Part shown: one piece after another, positions 1-11,876 of the stretch
How positions within the stretch are numbered: the first letter of the stretch is position 1
How the letters are laid out: each line of letters begins with the position of its first letter
Origin: Lichina pygmaea
Lineage: Eukaryota > Ascomycota > Lichinomycetes > Lichinales > Lichinaceae
DNA length: 64,000 nucleotides
NCBI GenBank assembly: GCA_963422465.1
Contig: OY730170.1
Location: 3,758,379-3,822,378, forward strand
Direction: 5' to 3'
Position numbers and translations under genes: made by a program
Notes under the pieces: generated by a model
Database searches by the model: none
The model's input: only the letters and a program-made list of their open reading frames with translations
Told to the model about the DNA's origin: nothing

Positions 1-124
1 GACAAAGAAGAGTACGATGTCAAAAGGATCCTAGACAGCCGGAGAAGTGGACGGAAAATCGAATACCTGGTCAAGTGGTTAGGGTATGACAATGAGGAGA
101 ACTTGTGGGAACCCACTGAGAACT

Positions 125-655
125 TCAGCCCTGCGACAAACAAGAAACTGCGGAGTTTCCACCAACAAAACCCGCAGAAGCCAGGATCAATGGAGACAAA
201 GGCTCAAGAGAAGCCAAAGCCTCCGAAGAGAAGAAGTCCTCCAAAGGCGGCGGGGACTCCACACACGTAGTCTCCTGCTCGAGATCCTCCTGATCCTTGA
301 TCACAGCAAGCTCACGCTTGATAGCCTCACCCTCCTTCTTGGACAACACACCCAACTGACAACAGAGACGAAGTTTGCGAGGAAGGAGAACAGACTCCTG
401 CTCCTTGATCTCCTTCAGTTGAGCCTTGAGCTGAGTGCACTCAAGCTCCATCTTCTCCCACTCCGACTCCGCAAGATGGAGATTGCAACAGCAACCCTTC
501 TCAAGGCACTGACCGCAAAATGTGGACTCTGAACTGACGACACACTTGGCACAGTCACGACAACATGTGCTGCATGAAACTTTGGATACCTTGCCCATCT
601 TGCCAACACAAGAACTGAGGACTCCACGACAATTAACACAAGATGTCTGGGTCAT
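125..655 (-). CDS. Antisense Zn(II)2Cys6 plus coiled-coil ORF of Ty3/gypsy element A2
   Basis: A 176-codon ORF lies antisense to the 3' end of element A2. Residues 28-57 (about 485-574) fit the fungal binuclear zinc cluster exactly: Cys28-x2-Cys31-x6-Cys38-x8-Cys47-x2-Cys50-x6-Cys57. A Leu/Glu/Lys-rich stretch follows (about 62-115) that should form a coiled coil, as in Gal4-type regulators where such a segment mediates dimerisation. The counterpart in A1 (25874-26446) keeps all six cysteines and the tail motif FSSEALASLE, though the two proteins are only about half identical. The ORF starts about 50 bp inside the LTR-proximal end, so an antisense promoter in the 3' LTR could drive it. Expression and function are unproven. 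Confidence 0.6.
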   Translation of the reverse strand: MTQTSCVNCRGVLSSCVGKMGKVSKVSCSTCCRDCAKCVVSSESTFCGQCLEKGCCCNLHLAESEWEKMELECTQLKAQLKEIKEQESVLLPRKLRLCCQLGVLSKKEGEAIKRELAVIKDQEDLEQETTCVESPPPLEDFFSSEALASLEPLSPLILASAGFVGGNSAVSCLSQG

Positions 656-707
656 GGTAAGAGAAGTGAGAGGATCTGGGGACAGAACCTTTGGAGGGAG
701 GGGATAG

Positions 708-1098
708 TGTTAAGGCCCAGGCCAGAACAGCTGAGCTGACCGAAGTGAGTGTACAGAGGTACACGGAACAATATTCACCCGACCCGGTGGACAAGGTGGA
801 CGATGTGTAACCAGCTTGTCCAGCTTGTCCACAGTGGACAAGGTGGACGACGTGTAACCAGCTTGTCCAGCTCGTCCACGCAGAAAGCTGATACCCCTCG
901 GGAGGACCCCCCCCCCTCAGGCTCCTGTATATAAGGACCCAGATAGCCGGAGAGAATAGCTCTCCAGACTGAACACACATTACGAGTGACAATAGCAAGA
1001 GAGTTACCCCACTTGCTATTTATCTATTGAGTCCCTGCCCTCCTCAGTCAAAGACAGGACCACCCACATTCTGTGTGAACGTGGACTGGCCTTTAACA
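708..1098 (+). repeat. 3' LTR of element A2 (391 bp)
   Basis: The LTR begins TGTTAAGG and ends CTTTAACA, and it is preceded by a GGAGGGAGGGGA purine tract. It is a diverged relative of the LTRs at 6471, 20487 and 26508. In place of their 35-bp hairpin units it carries two copies of a repeat at about 789-880 with inverted GTGGACAAG / CTTGTCCAC ends. A TATA-like CTGTATATAAGG lies near 924-935. Confidence 0.85.
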
Positions 1099-1852
1099 TT
1101 GTGGTTCAAAACACAGAAGTCACATAGAGCAAGCAACACAAAGTTATGATCACAGATCTGGGCTGCCAGTTGTTTTTAGTAAGCAGAGGTATGTGATTTC
1201 ACAGACATACTCAAGAATTCATCAGGATGATGAATGAAGGAGAGAAGGGTAGTGTTATGACCCCTGGGATAGGAGCCACTTATTTATAGGTAATCAGGCC
1301 ACAGGCCAGGCAAGAGAACACCATGGAAGTCAAGTGACCAACCAACAAGGGGTCACGTGACTGTCAAGACACACAGGCAGCTTGACACAGCATGCATGAA
1401 GCATCAAGACAATCTCACCAGTCTCAATGCAGGATGCAGGAAGCATCAAGACAGTCTCACCAGTCTTGACACAGTGTGCATGAAGCATCAAGACAATCTC
1501 ACCAGTCTTGACGCAGGGTGCATAACATAGTGGGACTGTCAAGACAATCTCACCTGTCTTGATGTCAAGACTGTCAAGACAATCTTGATTGTCTTGACAG
1601 GCCAGCACTATATAGTCTGGTGATAGTTCTCTTATAGAACAATTGTCTTCAACTCATGTTGTGATCCAGACAACTAGATCTACTTTAATACAATTCTTTT
1701 GTACAAAGCTATTGATCAGGTGTCACCACCACCATGTTCCACCAAACCCCTTCGCACTCCTTGACACTCCTCTCCTGCAAGAACCAACCCACCTTCCACA
1801 TCTCACCCTTAATCCTATACTTGGTTAGGACAGTATGGTACAGACCACAACA
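1099..1852 (+). mobile_element. 3' end of a third retroelement (C) with its LTR at about 1253-1852
   Basis: A purine tract (AAGGAGAGAAGGGTAG) at about 1237-1252 is followed by TGTTATGACCCC at 1253. The putative LTR ends CACAACA at 1852, exactly where family-B sequence resumes, so GAACA (1853-1857) is the candidate right-hand target duplication; its partner would lie left of the window. The LTR contains four to five tandem units built from GTCAAGACAATCTCACCAG (about 1370-1600). No coding sequence of C is visible, so the family is unassigned. The boundaries are inferred from the junction with element B. Confidence 0.6.
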
Positions 1853-2548
1853 GAACAGTGACATGCCAGAGGAATCAGACTGGGAGTTGTTCTGTGTGAA
1901 CTCTGCCAGAGGAAGCTATTGGACCCAGTCATCTTGGAGATAGTTGACATAGGATCTCAGGTAGTGTTCAAGCTCCTGATTCTCTTGTTCTGTCTGACTA
2001 TCTGTCTCTGGGTGGTGTTCTGAGGATAGTCGTAGCATGATGTCAAGATGGGCACAGAGTGCTTTCCAGAATAAGCTGACAAACTGACCTCCTCTGTCTG
2101 AGACAATACTCCTGGGTAAGCCATGGGTACAGACAACAAACTGGATGAACATCTGGACAAGATGTGAGGTTGTCATCTCAGCACATAGCACAAAGTGGTG
2201 TTCTTTGGTGAGACAGTCAGTGATAACCCAGATGTGCTTGGCACCAGGGAAGCAGGCATCTCTTGACTTGGGCAAGTCAGTAATGAAATCCATAGCCAGA
2301 TCCTGCCAATGTTGCTGAGGCACAGGAAGAGACAGCAGCTCTCCTTGGCAATCACAGGCAGGCTTTGCTTGAGAGCAGACATAACAATTCTTGATGTACT
2401 GCTGTATGATGTTCACTATCTTTGGCCAATAGTACCAACAAGACAGAAGATTGTGGGTCTTGGCAATCTCAGTGTGGCCAGCCATTGCTTGGTCATAGGC
2501 TTCTTGGAACAGGTGTAGGCGTAGCTCATCGTTCTCAGAGATCCAGAG
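1853..2548 (-). mobile_element. Family-B Ty3/gypsy integrase fragment
   Basis: Antisense copy of the integrase region of family B, matching the plus-strand element at about 12670-13385. The core integrase is readable at 1916-2550: an H-H-C-C-like zinc region (CYVCSQAKPACDC), MDFITDLPKS, and VSDRGGQF with the following HHPETDSQTEQ. It is bounded by the LTR of C on the left and by the 5' LTR of B1 on the right. It may belong to the same copy as B2 (14418-27932), but no clean target-site duplication links the two. It is a broken relic. Confidence 0.75.
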
Positions 2549-2894
2549 TGTCACAGTTCTGGCCCAGTTGCATATCTGGCACAAGTCACCCACCTTGCCG
2601 GGAAGTTCTATCTGCACTGTTGCCTGTTTGCTTTGCTATTGCCTTGTTGCATATCTGGCACAAGTCACACACCTTGCTGGGAAGTTTCATCTGCACTGTT
2701 GCCTGTTTGCTCTGCTGTATCCCCTGCCTATAAGAACTTCTCCTACTCCCCCAGCTTCTTCTCTTCTTCTTTTCTCTTTTTCTTCCTTGTCTTTCATCTT
2801 GTACATCAATCCAAGTCTCAAGTCTCAAGCCAAGTCAGGTCAAGGTTACTGAATCAGTTAGGCTTGAGTTCTGCTCTGCCATTGCCTTGTCACA
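2549..2894 (+). repeat. 5' LTR of element B1
   Basis: 346-bp LTR beginning TGTCACAGTTCTGGCC and ending in TCACA. It contains a tandem duplication of a 75-bp segment (GTTGCATATCTGGCACAAGT and following, about 2568-2720) that the 271-bp LTR of B2 (27662-27932) has only once. A TATA-like CCTATAAGAAC lies near 2727-2737. Confidence 0.85.
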
Positions 2895-4516
2895 CTACAA
2901 AAGACCTACCCAACTATAACACACTTCACCAAGCCATGTTCATGTCCTTGTCATGTCTCAACAACCAGACCAAGCTATGCCAGTTGCTGGAAATAACAAG
3001 TTCCTTCACAACATGTTTGCAGAGTTTATGCAAATTCAAGCTACTAACACTACTCCCAAGTCCAAGTCTGAACGCACTGCTGACCCAGAGATCTTCAGTG
3101 GTGATGGTGGAAACACAGAAATCATGCATGAGAAGCTTGAGAGCTTCATCACATCACTGTCACTCAAGATAACACTCAACACTGACTGGTACCCCACAGA
3201 AACATCGTGGATTGCGTACATCTTTTCATGCACGACTGGCACTGCACAGTCCTACATCTCAGCTAAGATCACGGCTGGCCAGTACATTTACTGGCACAAC
3301 ATTGTCCAAGATCTCCAGAACACCTTCTCTGACCCAGACCCAGAGTTCCTAGCTCAGAGGAAGCTTATTGCCTTGTGTCAGGCCAACTGTTCCTTTGCCA
3401 AGTTCTTCACAGAGTTTAATCAGTATGCTCCACACACAGACTTCAACAACAAGGCCTTGAAGTGCTATCTTTGATGCACTGTCTCTGAAGAGCTTGCCAA
3501 ACAGCTTGTCAGCATCAACCTTAAGGACATCAGCTATCAGAAGCTTGTTGAGGAATGCCAGCTGCAGGACAACCAGTTGTGTGCCACTTCTGCCAACTCT
3601 TGCTGTCTATGTCAAGTACCTCCCACCCAAGCCTCAGTTCCATGATCAGGAGCTTCAGTTCTGTGTCCAGGGTTCATCAAGCCAGCCTTCACGCCACAGC
3701 CACCAAGTCCTACCATAGATCTCAGCCACTCTAAGCTGACACCAGAAGAGTGAGAACATCACTGAAGCAAAGGCCTCTGCTTCTACTGTGGGAACCAAGG
3801 TCATGTCTCAACCTTCTGTCCAGTGAAAGCATGCCTGTTGTTGCCACCACCACAACCACCACCAAGTCTACCACTGTTGAGACTACTCCAGAGTCAGAAA
3901 ACAAGTAGTCCTTGGTTATTGTTACGCTCAAGAACATGAAAAGGATCTCCATATTGGCTATGTCTCCAGACCAGCAATTGGACAGCAAGTGCTTGTTTCT
4001 TCCTTGTATCCTAGATAGGCAACTCTTCCCAGAACCACATCCTTCAAGGACCATCACTTTTGACAAACACCACAATTTGTCATATATTCTGGAAAACAGC
4101 TGAGTTCCTCTCTGAAACCACTCAAACCTTAAGGTGAAAACCCATCACCTTTGAGAACCACGCCTGTTTGTCAAAAGTTATGATCTTGAATCCACGATCT
4201 TCTTCTTCAACAACCAGCAATCTACCCACAACCAGAGAGAGAGTCTCAGGATAAGAGGAATAGTTAGAGTCTGACTGACTCTGGAGCTAGCAGAGTCTTT
4301 GGCTCAAGGAAAGTCTAGATAGGGGGTCTGGTCCCTAGTCTAGGTTAATACTTCTAGCTTTGCCCAGAGCTTAGTTGGAAAAAGCTGCCCAGGAAAGTCT
4401 AGTCTTGGGGATTGGTCCCAGGACTAGATTATTACTGCTGGGAAACCAGGTGACTCTTCTTTCTGGCAGTACTCTGCAGACAGAAAACACCCAACCAGTG
4501 CCAAACAATCTCTAAC

Positions 4517-5797
4517 ATAGCTCCCAAGAAGAAAAAACCCACCTCTTCAGAAAGTAACACCAGAGCTACACCAGCTATACTCTCCCAACCAGCTTCCAGT
4601 CTGCCTAGCACCCAGTCCAGCTCTCCTACCCTCCAACCAGCTCCCCAGAATGACTACAAACTAGTAGACTCCTGGATCAAAACTCAACCAGTCCCAGAAT
4701 CTATTCTGAAAAGCTGGGAAAATATCAAAAAGAACTCCTTCTCTACAGAAGCCCAGTCTAGCTCTACTGGCCTCACCAACAGAATCTTCCAGGAGCTGGA
4801 GAATATCAACAAGCGGCTGGACAAACAAGAAGCCAAGCCATCATATGCCCAGGCTGTCCAAAAATCTATTCCAGCACAAATCTCTCTACCTGCAAGAATT
4901 CTCAAAGAAGTTCTTGTACATCCTGGTATCCAGCCACCTGACATGGCTAATAGAACTCACATCCAGCTTTTCCAGACTCTTCAAGACAGACTACCCAGCC
5001 CCTACAACAAGCAGGTCAGAGCAGTAAGGAAACTTCCTTCAGGGGATATCCTTATTAACACAGAAAGCCAAGAGACTAAAGTCTTCCTAGAGAAAAACCC
5101 TGCCTGGGTATCAGCTATCTTCACAAAGAAAGCAACCATCCAGCCCAAGAGATTCCCAGTTCTGATCCATGGAGTCAGAACAGAAGATATCCAACCTGAA
5201 GACCTAGAGAAAACCTGCCAGATAATCCAGAACAGCAACCTATCTCTGAGCAAACAAATCACTATCCTGAGAGCCTACTGGTCTAAGAAGGCTATAGCTC
5301 AAAAGAAGCCAGTTACCTCTCTCCACCTGGATCTGGCTACCCCTGAACAAGCCAATCTTTTGATTGAGAGTGGGCTAGTGCTGGGGCACAGGATGCATGA
5401 AGCAGAACCTTTCCTGGCAGACACAGTTATTGCACAATGTTTCAAGTGCTTTGGCTATAGGCACCAAGCACACTTCTGCAAGAACAAAGCTGTGTGTGGT
5501 GCCTGTGGAGGCCAGCATGAAAGGAGAGCCTGCCAAGTTCCTGAACAGCTTCTCAAGCCAAAATGCTGCAACTGCAGAGGAGCTCACCCAGCCTGGGCCA
5601 GTGTCTGTCCAGTACGCCAGGAAGCAGCCAAGAAGGCAAGAGAAGCATGGAACACACACCCAGGAAAATATGAGATCCCAACAGCTACCTCTGTTCCAGC
5701 TCTACAACTCCCCCTAGTTATGTCTTTCCCTCTCTCTCAGTCTCTACCAGGAGGGAAAAAACATAAAACAGCTGAGCCAAGCAGAAGCTCAGAGTGA
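4517..5797 (+). pseudogene. LINE1 ORF1, Gag-like nucleic-acid binding protein
   Basis: The frame is open from 4517 to the stop at 5795-5797. The expected initiator is ATA (4517-4519) directly before APKKKKPTSS, a basic nuclear-localisation-like start; the first in-frame ATG is at 4943. So the copy either lost its start codon or begins late. Residues 90-115 resemble a short coiled coil. Three zinc knuckles lie at 5437-5610: CFKCFGYRHQAHFC (CX2CX4HX4C), CGACGGQHERRAC and CCNCRGAHPAWASVC. This arrangement is typical of ORF1 in Tad/I-type LINEs, where the protein coats the RNA. Frame and spacing to ORF2 (107 bp) agree with a bicistronic LINE. Confidence 0.75.
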
Positions 5798-5904
5798 CTC
5801 AGAGGTGCACTCCCAGAAGTGCAAATTCTTTCTTCAAGATCAGCCAACTCTGGAGGAAAGCTACCAGCTAACTTCTTCAAGATCTTTGATACTGAGATAT
5901 CTGC

Positions 5905-8900
5905 ATGAAAGACACAAAGCTGACACTTCTCCAGTATAATGTGCAAAAAAGCCAATCAGTCCAAGAGCTACTGCTAGCAACCTCAGCTCTCCAAGAGGTG
6001 GACATTATTGCACTTCAAGAGCTCTGGAAAAACTCTCACCTAGAAACAAGCACTTCAACTGTTTTCTCTTCCTTTCTTCCTCTCTACTGTTCAGAGATTG
6101 GCAGAACACTTTTTCTTATTAATAAAAATCTGAAACTCTCTTCTCTTCATCCTACCTTCTGGAATAAAGACTTTGTTTCTCTTGAAATCTACTTGGAAAA
6201 CTCTTCTACTTCTCTTTGGGTACATAATCTCTACTTCACCCCATCAAGTCAAGAAAACTACACAGAGGCATCAGAAGCTCTTCTCTGTTTACTCCAAAAT
6301 GCTTTACAAGAACAAGGACAACATATTCTTCTTACAGACTCAAATCTTCACCACCCAGACTGGTCAAAGAAAAGAAGACTGTACTCTGAGACTGCAAACA
6401 AGTTTCAAGACCTAATGAAAGATTTAAATCTGGATTTAGCTATTACACCTTTCACCCCTACCAGAGCAAGTGTTAAGGCCTAGGCCGGAACGGCCCAGGT
6501 AAGCGAGGGAGAGGTGTTAGTCATGCGGAACAACATCCGACCGATCCGGTGGACGAGCAAGAGCTAAGCGAGGAGCTTGTCCGGTGGACGAGCAGGAGCT
6601 AAGCGAGGAGCTCGTCCGGTGGACGAGCAGGAGCTAAGCGAGGAGCTCGTCCAGTGGACGAGCAGGAGCTAAGCAAGGAGCTCGTCCACGCAAAAGGATG
6701 ATACCCCTCGAGGAGACCCCCCCCCTGGGGCATCTGTATAAAGACCCCCAAAGAGCCCGGAGGGATTAGCTCTCCAGGCTGAACGCACATTACGAGCGAC
6801 AATAGCAAGAGAGTTACCCCACTTGCTATTCATCTATTGAGTCCCTGCCCTCCTCGGTCGAAGACAGGACCACCCACATTCTGTGTGAACGTGGACTGGC
6901 CCTTAACAGCAAGATCTTTTTCTGAAAAACCATGTTCTTCTATTGATCTGTTTTTTATTTCTTCTTCTCTTTCTAACTCTCTGATTTTCTCTAAAGTGGC
7001 TCTTCAGTTCTTTCATAGGTCTGACCACAGACCTGTACTAACCTGCCTGGACCTGGATCCTCCAAGGAAAACCTGGAAACCAGAAAGAAACTGGAGAACA
7101 CTGGACTCAAACCTTGCAAGAGTAGAGTGTGAGAAGCTACACCTGCCCTTCCACTTCCAAGACAAATATGAAGTGGATGAGTACTTGGAGTATCTTGACA
7201 ACTTTCTCCAAGAAATAGTAAGCAAATCCACACAGCTCCAGAAGCAATCTGGCCACTCAGTTCCCTGGTGGAATCAAGAGATCCAAAACAAGGTTAAAGA
7301 GGAAAGAAGAGTAAGAAGAAAAGTGCAAAAAAAGCAAGCAAGTCAAGAGGAACTTGAGCAAGCAACTAAGCTCAAGAAAAAGACAGTCAGAGATGGAAAA
7401 CAGAACACTTTCAGACACCAAATCCATGAGCTGGCCAGCTCTTCAAAGTTCTGGAAGCTTGCAAAGTGGGGAAAGTCCAAAGCCAACAAGACTCCTGATC
7501 TTCCTCTGGTTCCTGACCCGGAAACACAAGAAGGAATAGCCAAAACCTTTGAGGAAAAGACTAAAGTCTTCTCACAGCAGTTCTTTCCAAAAGCTCTAGT
7601 TCCAGAACCAGGCTCAGAAAGCTCCCAGACTATCTCTGAGATACAGCTCTCCCAGGAGGTAACATGTGAAGAAGTGGAGTAAATTCTGGCCAAGAAGAAA
7701 CCTTTCACAGCAGGAGGGAGAGATAAGCTGCCAAATAGATTTCTGAGAGCTCTGGGGCCTAGGTTCTGCCAAGCTCTAGCTATTCTGACTTCGATATGCT
7801 GGAATCTGGAGTACTTCCCTGAAAGATTTAAGAGTGCAAAAACAGTCTGCTTGAGGAAACCTGGCAAGGGAACCTACAATCAAGCTAAAGCCTGGTGCCC
7901 TATAGCTCTGCTAAACACAACAGGCAAGCTGATGGAAGCTATTGCTGCAGCCAGACTAAGCAAGATAGCAGAAGAAGCTGGACTATTGCCAGATATCCAG
8001 ATGGGCTTTAGGAAAGGAAGATCCACAGAAGTAGCACTTTTCCTTCTAACCTCCCAAGTAGAAAAAGTCTGGAAGGAAGGCATGGTTGTATCCCTACTCT
8101 CACTGGATATCTCAGGAGCCTATGACAGAGTTCTCCCCAAGATACTACAGCAAATTCTGAAAAGAAAAGGAATACCTGCCTGGCTAGCTTCCTGGATCTA
8201 CTCCTTCTGTGATAAGCACTCTACCACTCTTGTCTTTGATAATTCTGAGTCTTGTTCAATTCCTATTCATTGTGGAGTTTCTCAAGGTTCTCTATTATCC
8301 TCTATTCTTTTTCTATTCTACATTTCTGAATTGCATGAGACTGTGCATACTCCCTCTTCTGGTGTATCTGCCCTGGGGTTTGCAGATGATACAAATCTGC
8401 TTGCTTTTAGTCACTCCTTGAAAAGTAATCTTCTGAAGTTAAAGAACACACACCTCAAATGTCTATCATGGACTGCAAGACATGGAATAGTCTTCTCTCC
8501 TGAGAAATATGAAATACTTTATTTTTCCAGAAGAAGATCAGACAATCTTCAGCTCAAGCTCAGACTGGGGAATGTGATTCTCAAACCAAAAGAAGAAGTG
8601 CGAGTACTTGGAGTGTACCTAGATGCAAAGCTCCACTGGCACAAACACCAGAGGATTATTCTTCAAAAAGCACAGAAAGCACTCTCTTCTCTTTCTAGAA
8701 CTTCCTATTCTACTTGGGGCTTTCCAGTTCACACATCACGTCTGGTGTACACTGCTATACTGAGATCTCTACTGAGCTATGCAGTGGGGATCTGGTTTAA
8801 CCCTCTAAGAAAATCCTCCAATATCTCTTCTCTTGTTTCATTTCAAAACAGATGCCTAAGACTTATTGGGGGTGCCTTCAAAGCCACTCCTTCTTTTCTA

Positions 8901-9590
8901 TTAGAGAGTGAGCTTTTTCTTCTACCTCTAGACCTATACTTTAAATTTCACACTGTCTGTTTTCTTTCTTCTATTCAAAACTCCCCTCTCAAATACTTTC
9001 TTGACAGTATCTTTTCCACTATTTCCAGCTATACCTCTCTCTTGAAGAAATCTTTAAAGGAATCCTCAACTATCTCTCCTAAGTGGAAATTCACTTGGTT
9101 AAGTCAAATAACTACTAACCAGGCTAGTTCAAAGAAAGAACTACAAAAGCTCTTTACTAAAGAGTGGGAAGACCAATGGGAAGAGAAGAAAAGAAGAAGC
9201 TATCCAGGCTGGCAGACTTTCTGTCAGAAGTCACACAAAAACAATCTGAAGCTCTACAAAGAGTTACAGAAAGCTGAGGCAAGTCTACTACTGCAAATCA
9301 GGACTAGAAGAATTAGTCTGGCAAGTTTTCTTTTCAGAGCTGGAGTTTCTGACTTCCCTACCCCACTATGTGTGTGTGGCCAAGCAGAAGAAACTGCAAA
9401 ACATATCACCTCTTCATACTCTCTTTATTCAAGACAAAGACAACAAGTCTCTTTTAATCCCCAAGACTTCACCACTATTATTTCAAACCCAGAGCTACTA
9501 CAGAAGTTCTTGTACTGGTTTATGTCTTTGAAAAGACTAAACCAGTTTAATCTAGCTTTCAAACTCCACTATTCCCAATCTAATACCTAG
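5905..9590 (+). pseudogene. LINE1 ORF2, APE endonuclease plus reverse transcriptase, interrupted
   Basis: Starts MKDTKLTLLQYNVQKSQS. The apurinic-type endonuclease runs to about 7040 (LQYNVQ, ALQELW, LTDSNLHHPDW, and SDHRPVL after the insertion). Reverse transcriptase spans about 7850-8600 with MGFRKGRST, SLDISGAYDRV, GVSQGSLLSS (GVPQGSPLSP in LINE2) and FADDTNLL at about 8380. The C-terminal motif CVCGQAEETAKH is near 9370. A 438-bp solo LTR plus its 5-bp duplication splits the endonuclease at 6471. A single TAA (7680-7682) replaces the Gln codon of LINE2 (EEVEQILAKK). Otherwise the frame stays open to 9590. The GVSQGSLLSS variant of a catalytic-core motif suggests further decay. This copy is inactive. 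Confidence 0.85.
6471..6908 (+). repeat. Solo LTR of family A in LINE1 ORF2
   Basis: 438-bp LTR (TGTTAAGG...CCTTAACA) flanked by the perfect 5-bp duplication GCAAG (6466-6470 and 6909-6913). It is almost identical to the 5' LTR of A1 at 20487. It has no internal element sequence, so it is the product of LTR-LTR recombination. Four 35-bp hairpin units lie at about 6548-6688 and a TATA box (TATAAAG) near 6737. Confidence 0.95.
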
Positions 9591-11876
9591 ATTCTCTTCT
9601 CTTACCAGAAACTTCAAGATTTCTTTTGTTACATTCCCTAGTCACACCCTGCCTTCAGTTTTTATCTCTTCAAAGGTTTTCTGAAGAAGTTCACTATTAG
9701 CTAGAAGATCTGCATGGCTGTAAAGCTACTACCAGTGTAAGAATCAAATAAAATAAATAAAATAAAAATCCTAGATGGGAAATTCAAGTGCAATACTCTT
9801 ATTGACTCTGGCTGTTCAGCATTTGGCTGCATTGGTGCTTCCTTTGCGCAATCTCTTCACCAAGAACCTCTCCCCTACCCACGCACATTGTGATCATTTG
9901 ATGGCAAGATGTCACAAACCACACATCTCACCAAGACAATCATGACCACAGCACATGGTGTGCACCAGGAAGAAGTCTCTCTTTTTGTATCTCCTGGTCT
10001 TCACTATGATGTGATTCTAGGGATGCCATAGCTCCAGAAGCACAGGCCACACATTAATTAGACAAACACCTCAATCATGTTCAAGTCAGATCACTGCTGA
10101 TCTGCATACCTCAAGTCAAACAATAGCTATCCAATCTCTTTGGATCTTGAAGCCAAGACATCTGCTGGAAAGTCTCAGGATCCCAAGCCTCTTTCTGCCA
10201 CACCAATCTCCATCAATGCTGCCACATTTTCTCTCCTTGCTGCCAAGCCAGATCACCAGGTGTTCAGTGTTTCTCTGAGAGATATTGAGCAGGCGTTGAA
10301 GCCAAAGAAGTGTCTGGATTCTGCCACACTTCTCCCTGCTCAGTACCACAAGTTCCTGGATGTCTTCAGCAAGGATGACACTGACAAGCTTCCTCCTCTA
10401 CGCCCAGAAGTTGACCACAAGATCAAGATAGAACCAGGAACCCAGGCACCCTCTGGACCTCTGTACAGCATGAGCAGAGAAGAACTTGAAGTTCTCAAGA
10501 AGTACCTGACAGAGAACCTGAACAAGGGCTTCATTCAAGCATCTTCATCACCTGCTGCTGCACCAGTCCTTTTTGTCAAGAAGCCAGAAGGTGGATTGTG
10601 TTTCTGTGTAGACTACAGAGCACTCAACACCATCACCATCAAGAACTGTTACCCTCTACCACTGATCCGGGAGATGTTGGACTAGCTTTGCAAAGCTGTG
10701 TAGTACACCAAGCTTGACATTGTTGGTGCCTTCAACTGTATCCAGATGAAGGAAGGTGAAGAATAGAAGACTGTGTTCCGCACACACTCAGGCCTCTACA
10801 AATACCTTGTCATACCCTTTGGTCTTACCAATACTCCAAGCACATTCCAGAACTACATCAATGATGTTTTGGGACCTGATATCCTTGATGTCTTTGGCAC
10901 TGCCTATATGGATGACATTCTTGTCTACAGTCAGACACTCAAGGAATACCAGAAGCATGTCAAGCTTGTTCTCAGTCGACTACAAGATGTAAGCCTGCAA
11001 GTTGACATCTCCAAGTGTGACTTTGAAGTCTATCAAGTCAAGTACCTTGGCCTCATCATTCAGTCTGCTACTGAAGACAGCTGACCCAGATCTGTGAGTA
11101 TAGACCCAGCCAAGACTAACACCATCAAGAAGTGGAAGTCTCCTGCCAGTCTCAAGGAAGTGCAGAGCTTTATTGCCTTTGCAAACTTCTACCACCAGTT
11201 CATCAAAGACTTTGCCAAGCTTACATCCCTACTCACAGCTCTGACCAAGAAGAATGTTACCTTCAAGTGGGAAACCCCAGAGCAGTGCTTGTTTGAAAGC
11301 ATCAAGAAGGTGTTCAGCACTGCACCTATCCTGCAGCACTTTGATCTAGAGAAGGAGTGTGTTGTTGAGACTGACACTTCTGACTACATCTCTGGTGCTG
11401 TCCTGTCACAGCCAGATCATGAAGGAGTTCTACACCCTGTTGCCTTCTTGTCACACCACCACCTGCTGGCAGAATGCAACTACAAGATCTACGACAAAGA
11501 GTTACTGGCAATTGTCTGTGCCTTTGAAGAATGGTGAGCAGAGCTTGAAGGATCTCCAGAACCTGTCAAAGTGATCTCTGATCACAAGAACTTGGAGTAC
11601 TTCATGTTGTCAAAGCACTTTTCCTACTGTCAAGCCTGTTGGAGTGAGTTCTTGTCACACTTCAATTTCAAGATCAGCTACTGTCCAGGCAGTCAGTGCA
11701 AGACCAACACTCTCACTCAACATTCCCAAGACCTCCTGTCAGACAGTGATCTCTGTCAAGACTTCATGGAGCAAGTCGTCCTCAAGCCCAAGAATCTTGC
11801 ATATTCAGAGGTTCAAGTCAAGTCTATCCAGATCCTGAGATGTTCAGAAGCTGCACCAGTTGACACTGAACCTGAT

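Larger units (their letters stand above)
1..1098 (+). mobile_element. 3' end of a diverged family-A Ty3/gypsy element (A2)
   Basis: This is the 3' end of a chromovirus-type Ty3/gypsy retrotransposon whose 5' part lies outside the window. Positions 1-150 encode the chromodomain end of the integrase (EEYDVKRILDSRRSGRKIEY, LVKWLGYDNEENLWEPTENF), nearly the same as the domain at 25755-25880 in element A1. An antisense reading frame (125-655) follows, then a purine-rich tract at about 691-706 and the 3' LTR. The element appears to sit inside another retroelement (C), because C-like 3' sequence continues right after the LTR. It is clearly older or more diverged than A1. Broken or whole cannot be judged from this part. 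Confidence 0.85.
4020..9767 (+). mobile_element. Full-length Tad-like LINE (LINE1), split by a solo LTR
   Basis: Non-LTR retrotransposon of about 5.3 kb once the 443-bp solo-LTR insertion is removed. It is flanked by a 12-bp target duplication, ATCCTAGATAGG (4008-4019) and ATCCTAGATGGG (9768-9779), inside the Gag/protease region of B1. The empty site is preserved in B2 near 16300. The order is: a 5' untranslated region of about 500 bp, ORF1 (4517-5797), ORF2 (5905-9590), a short 3' UTR and an A-rich AAATA tail (about 9745-9767). ORF1 has three CCHC knuckles and ORF2 has an APE endonuclease, reverse transcriptase and a C-terminal Cys/His motif, as in fungal Tad-clade LINEs. I see no RNase H domain. 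Confidence 0.88.

Noticed and set aside
1370-1600. Evenly spaced repeats as a possible CRISPR array
   Set aside because: The units are contiguous and degenerate, lie inside an LTR, and the genome is eukaryotic.
1330-1608. Repetitive 92-codon minus-strand ORF
   Set aside because: It is translation of the tandem repeats in the LTR of element C.
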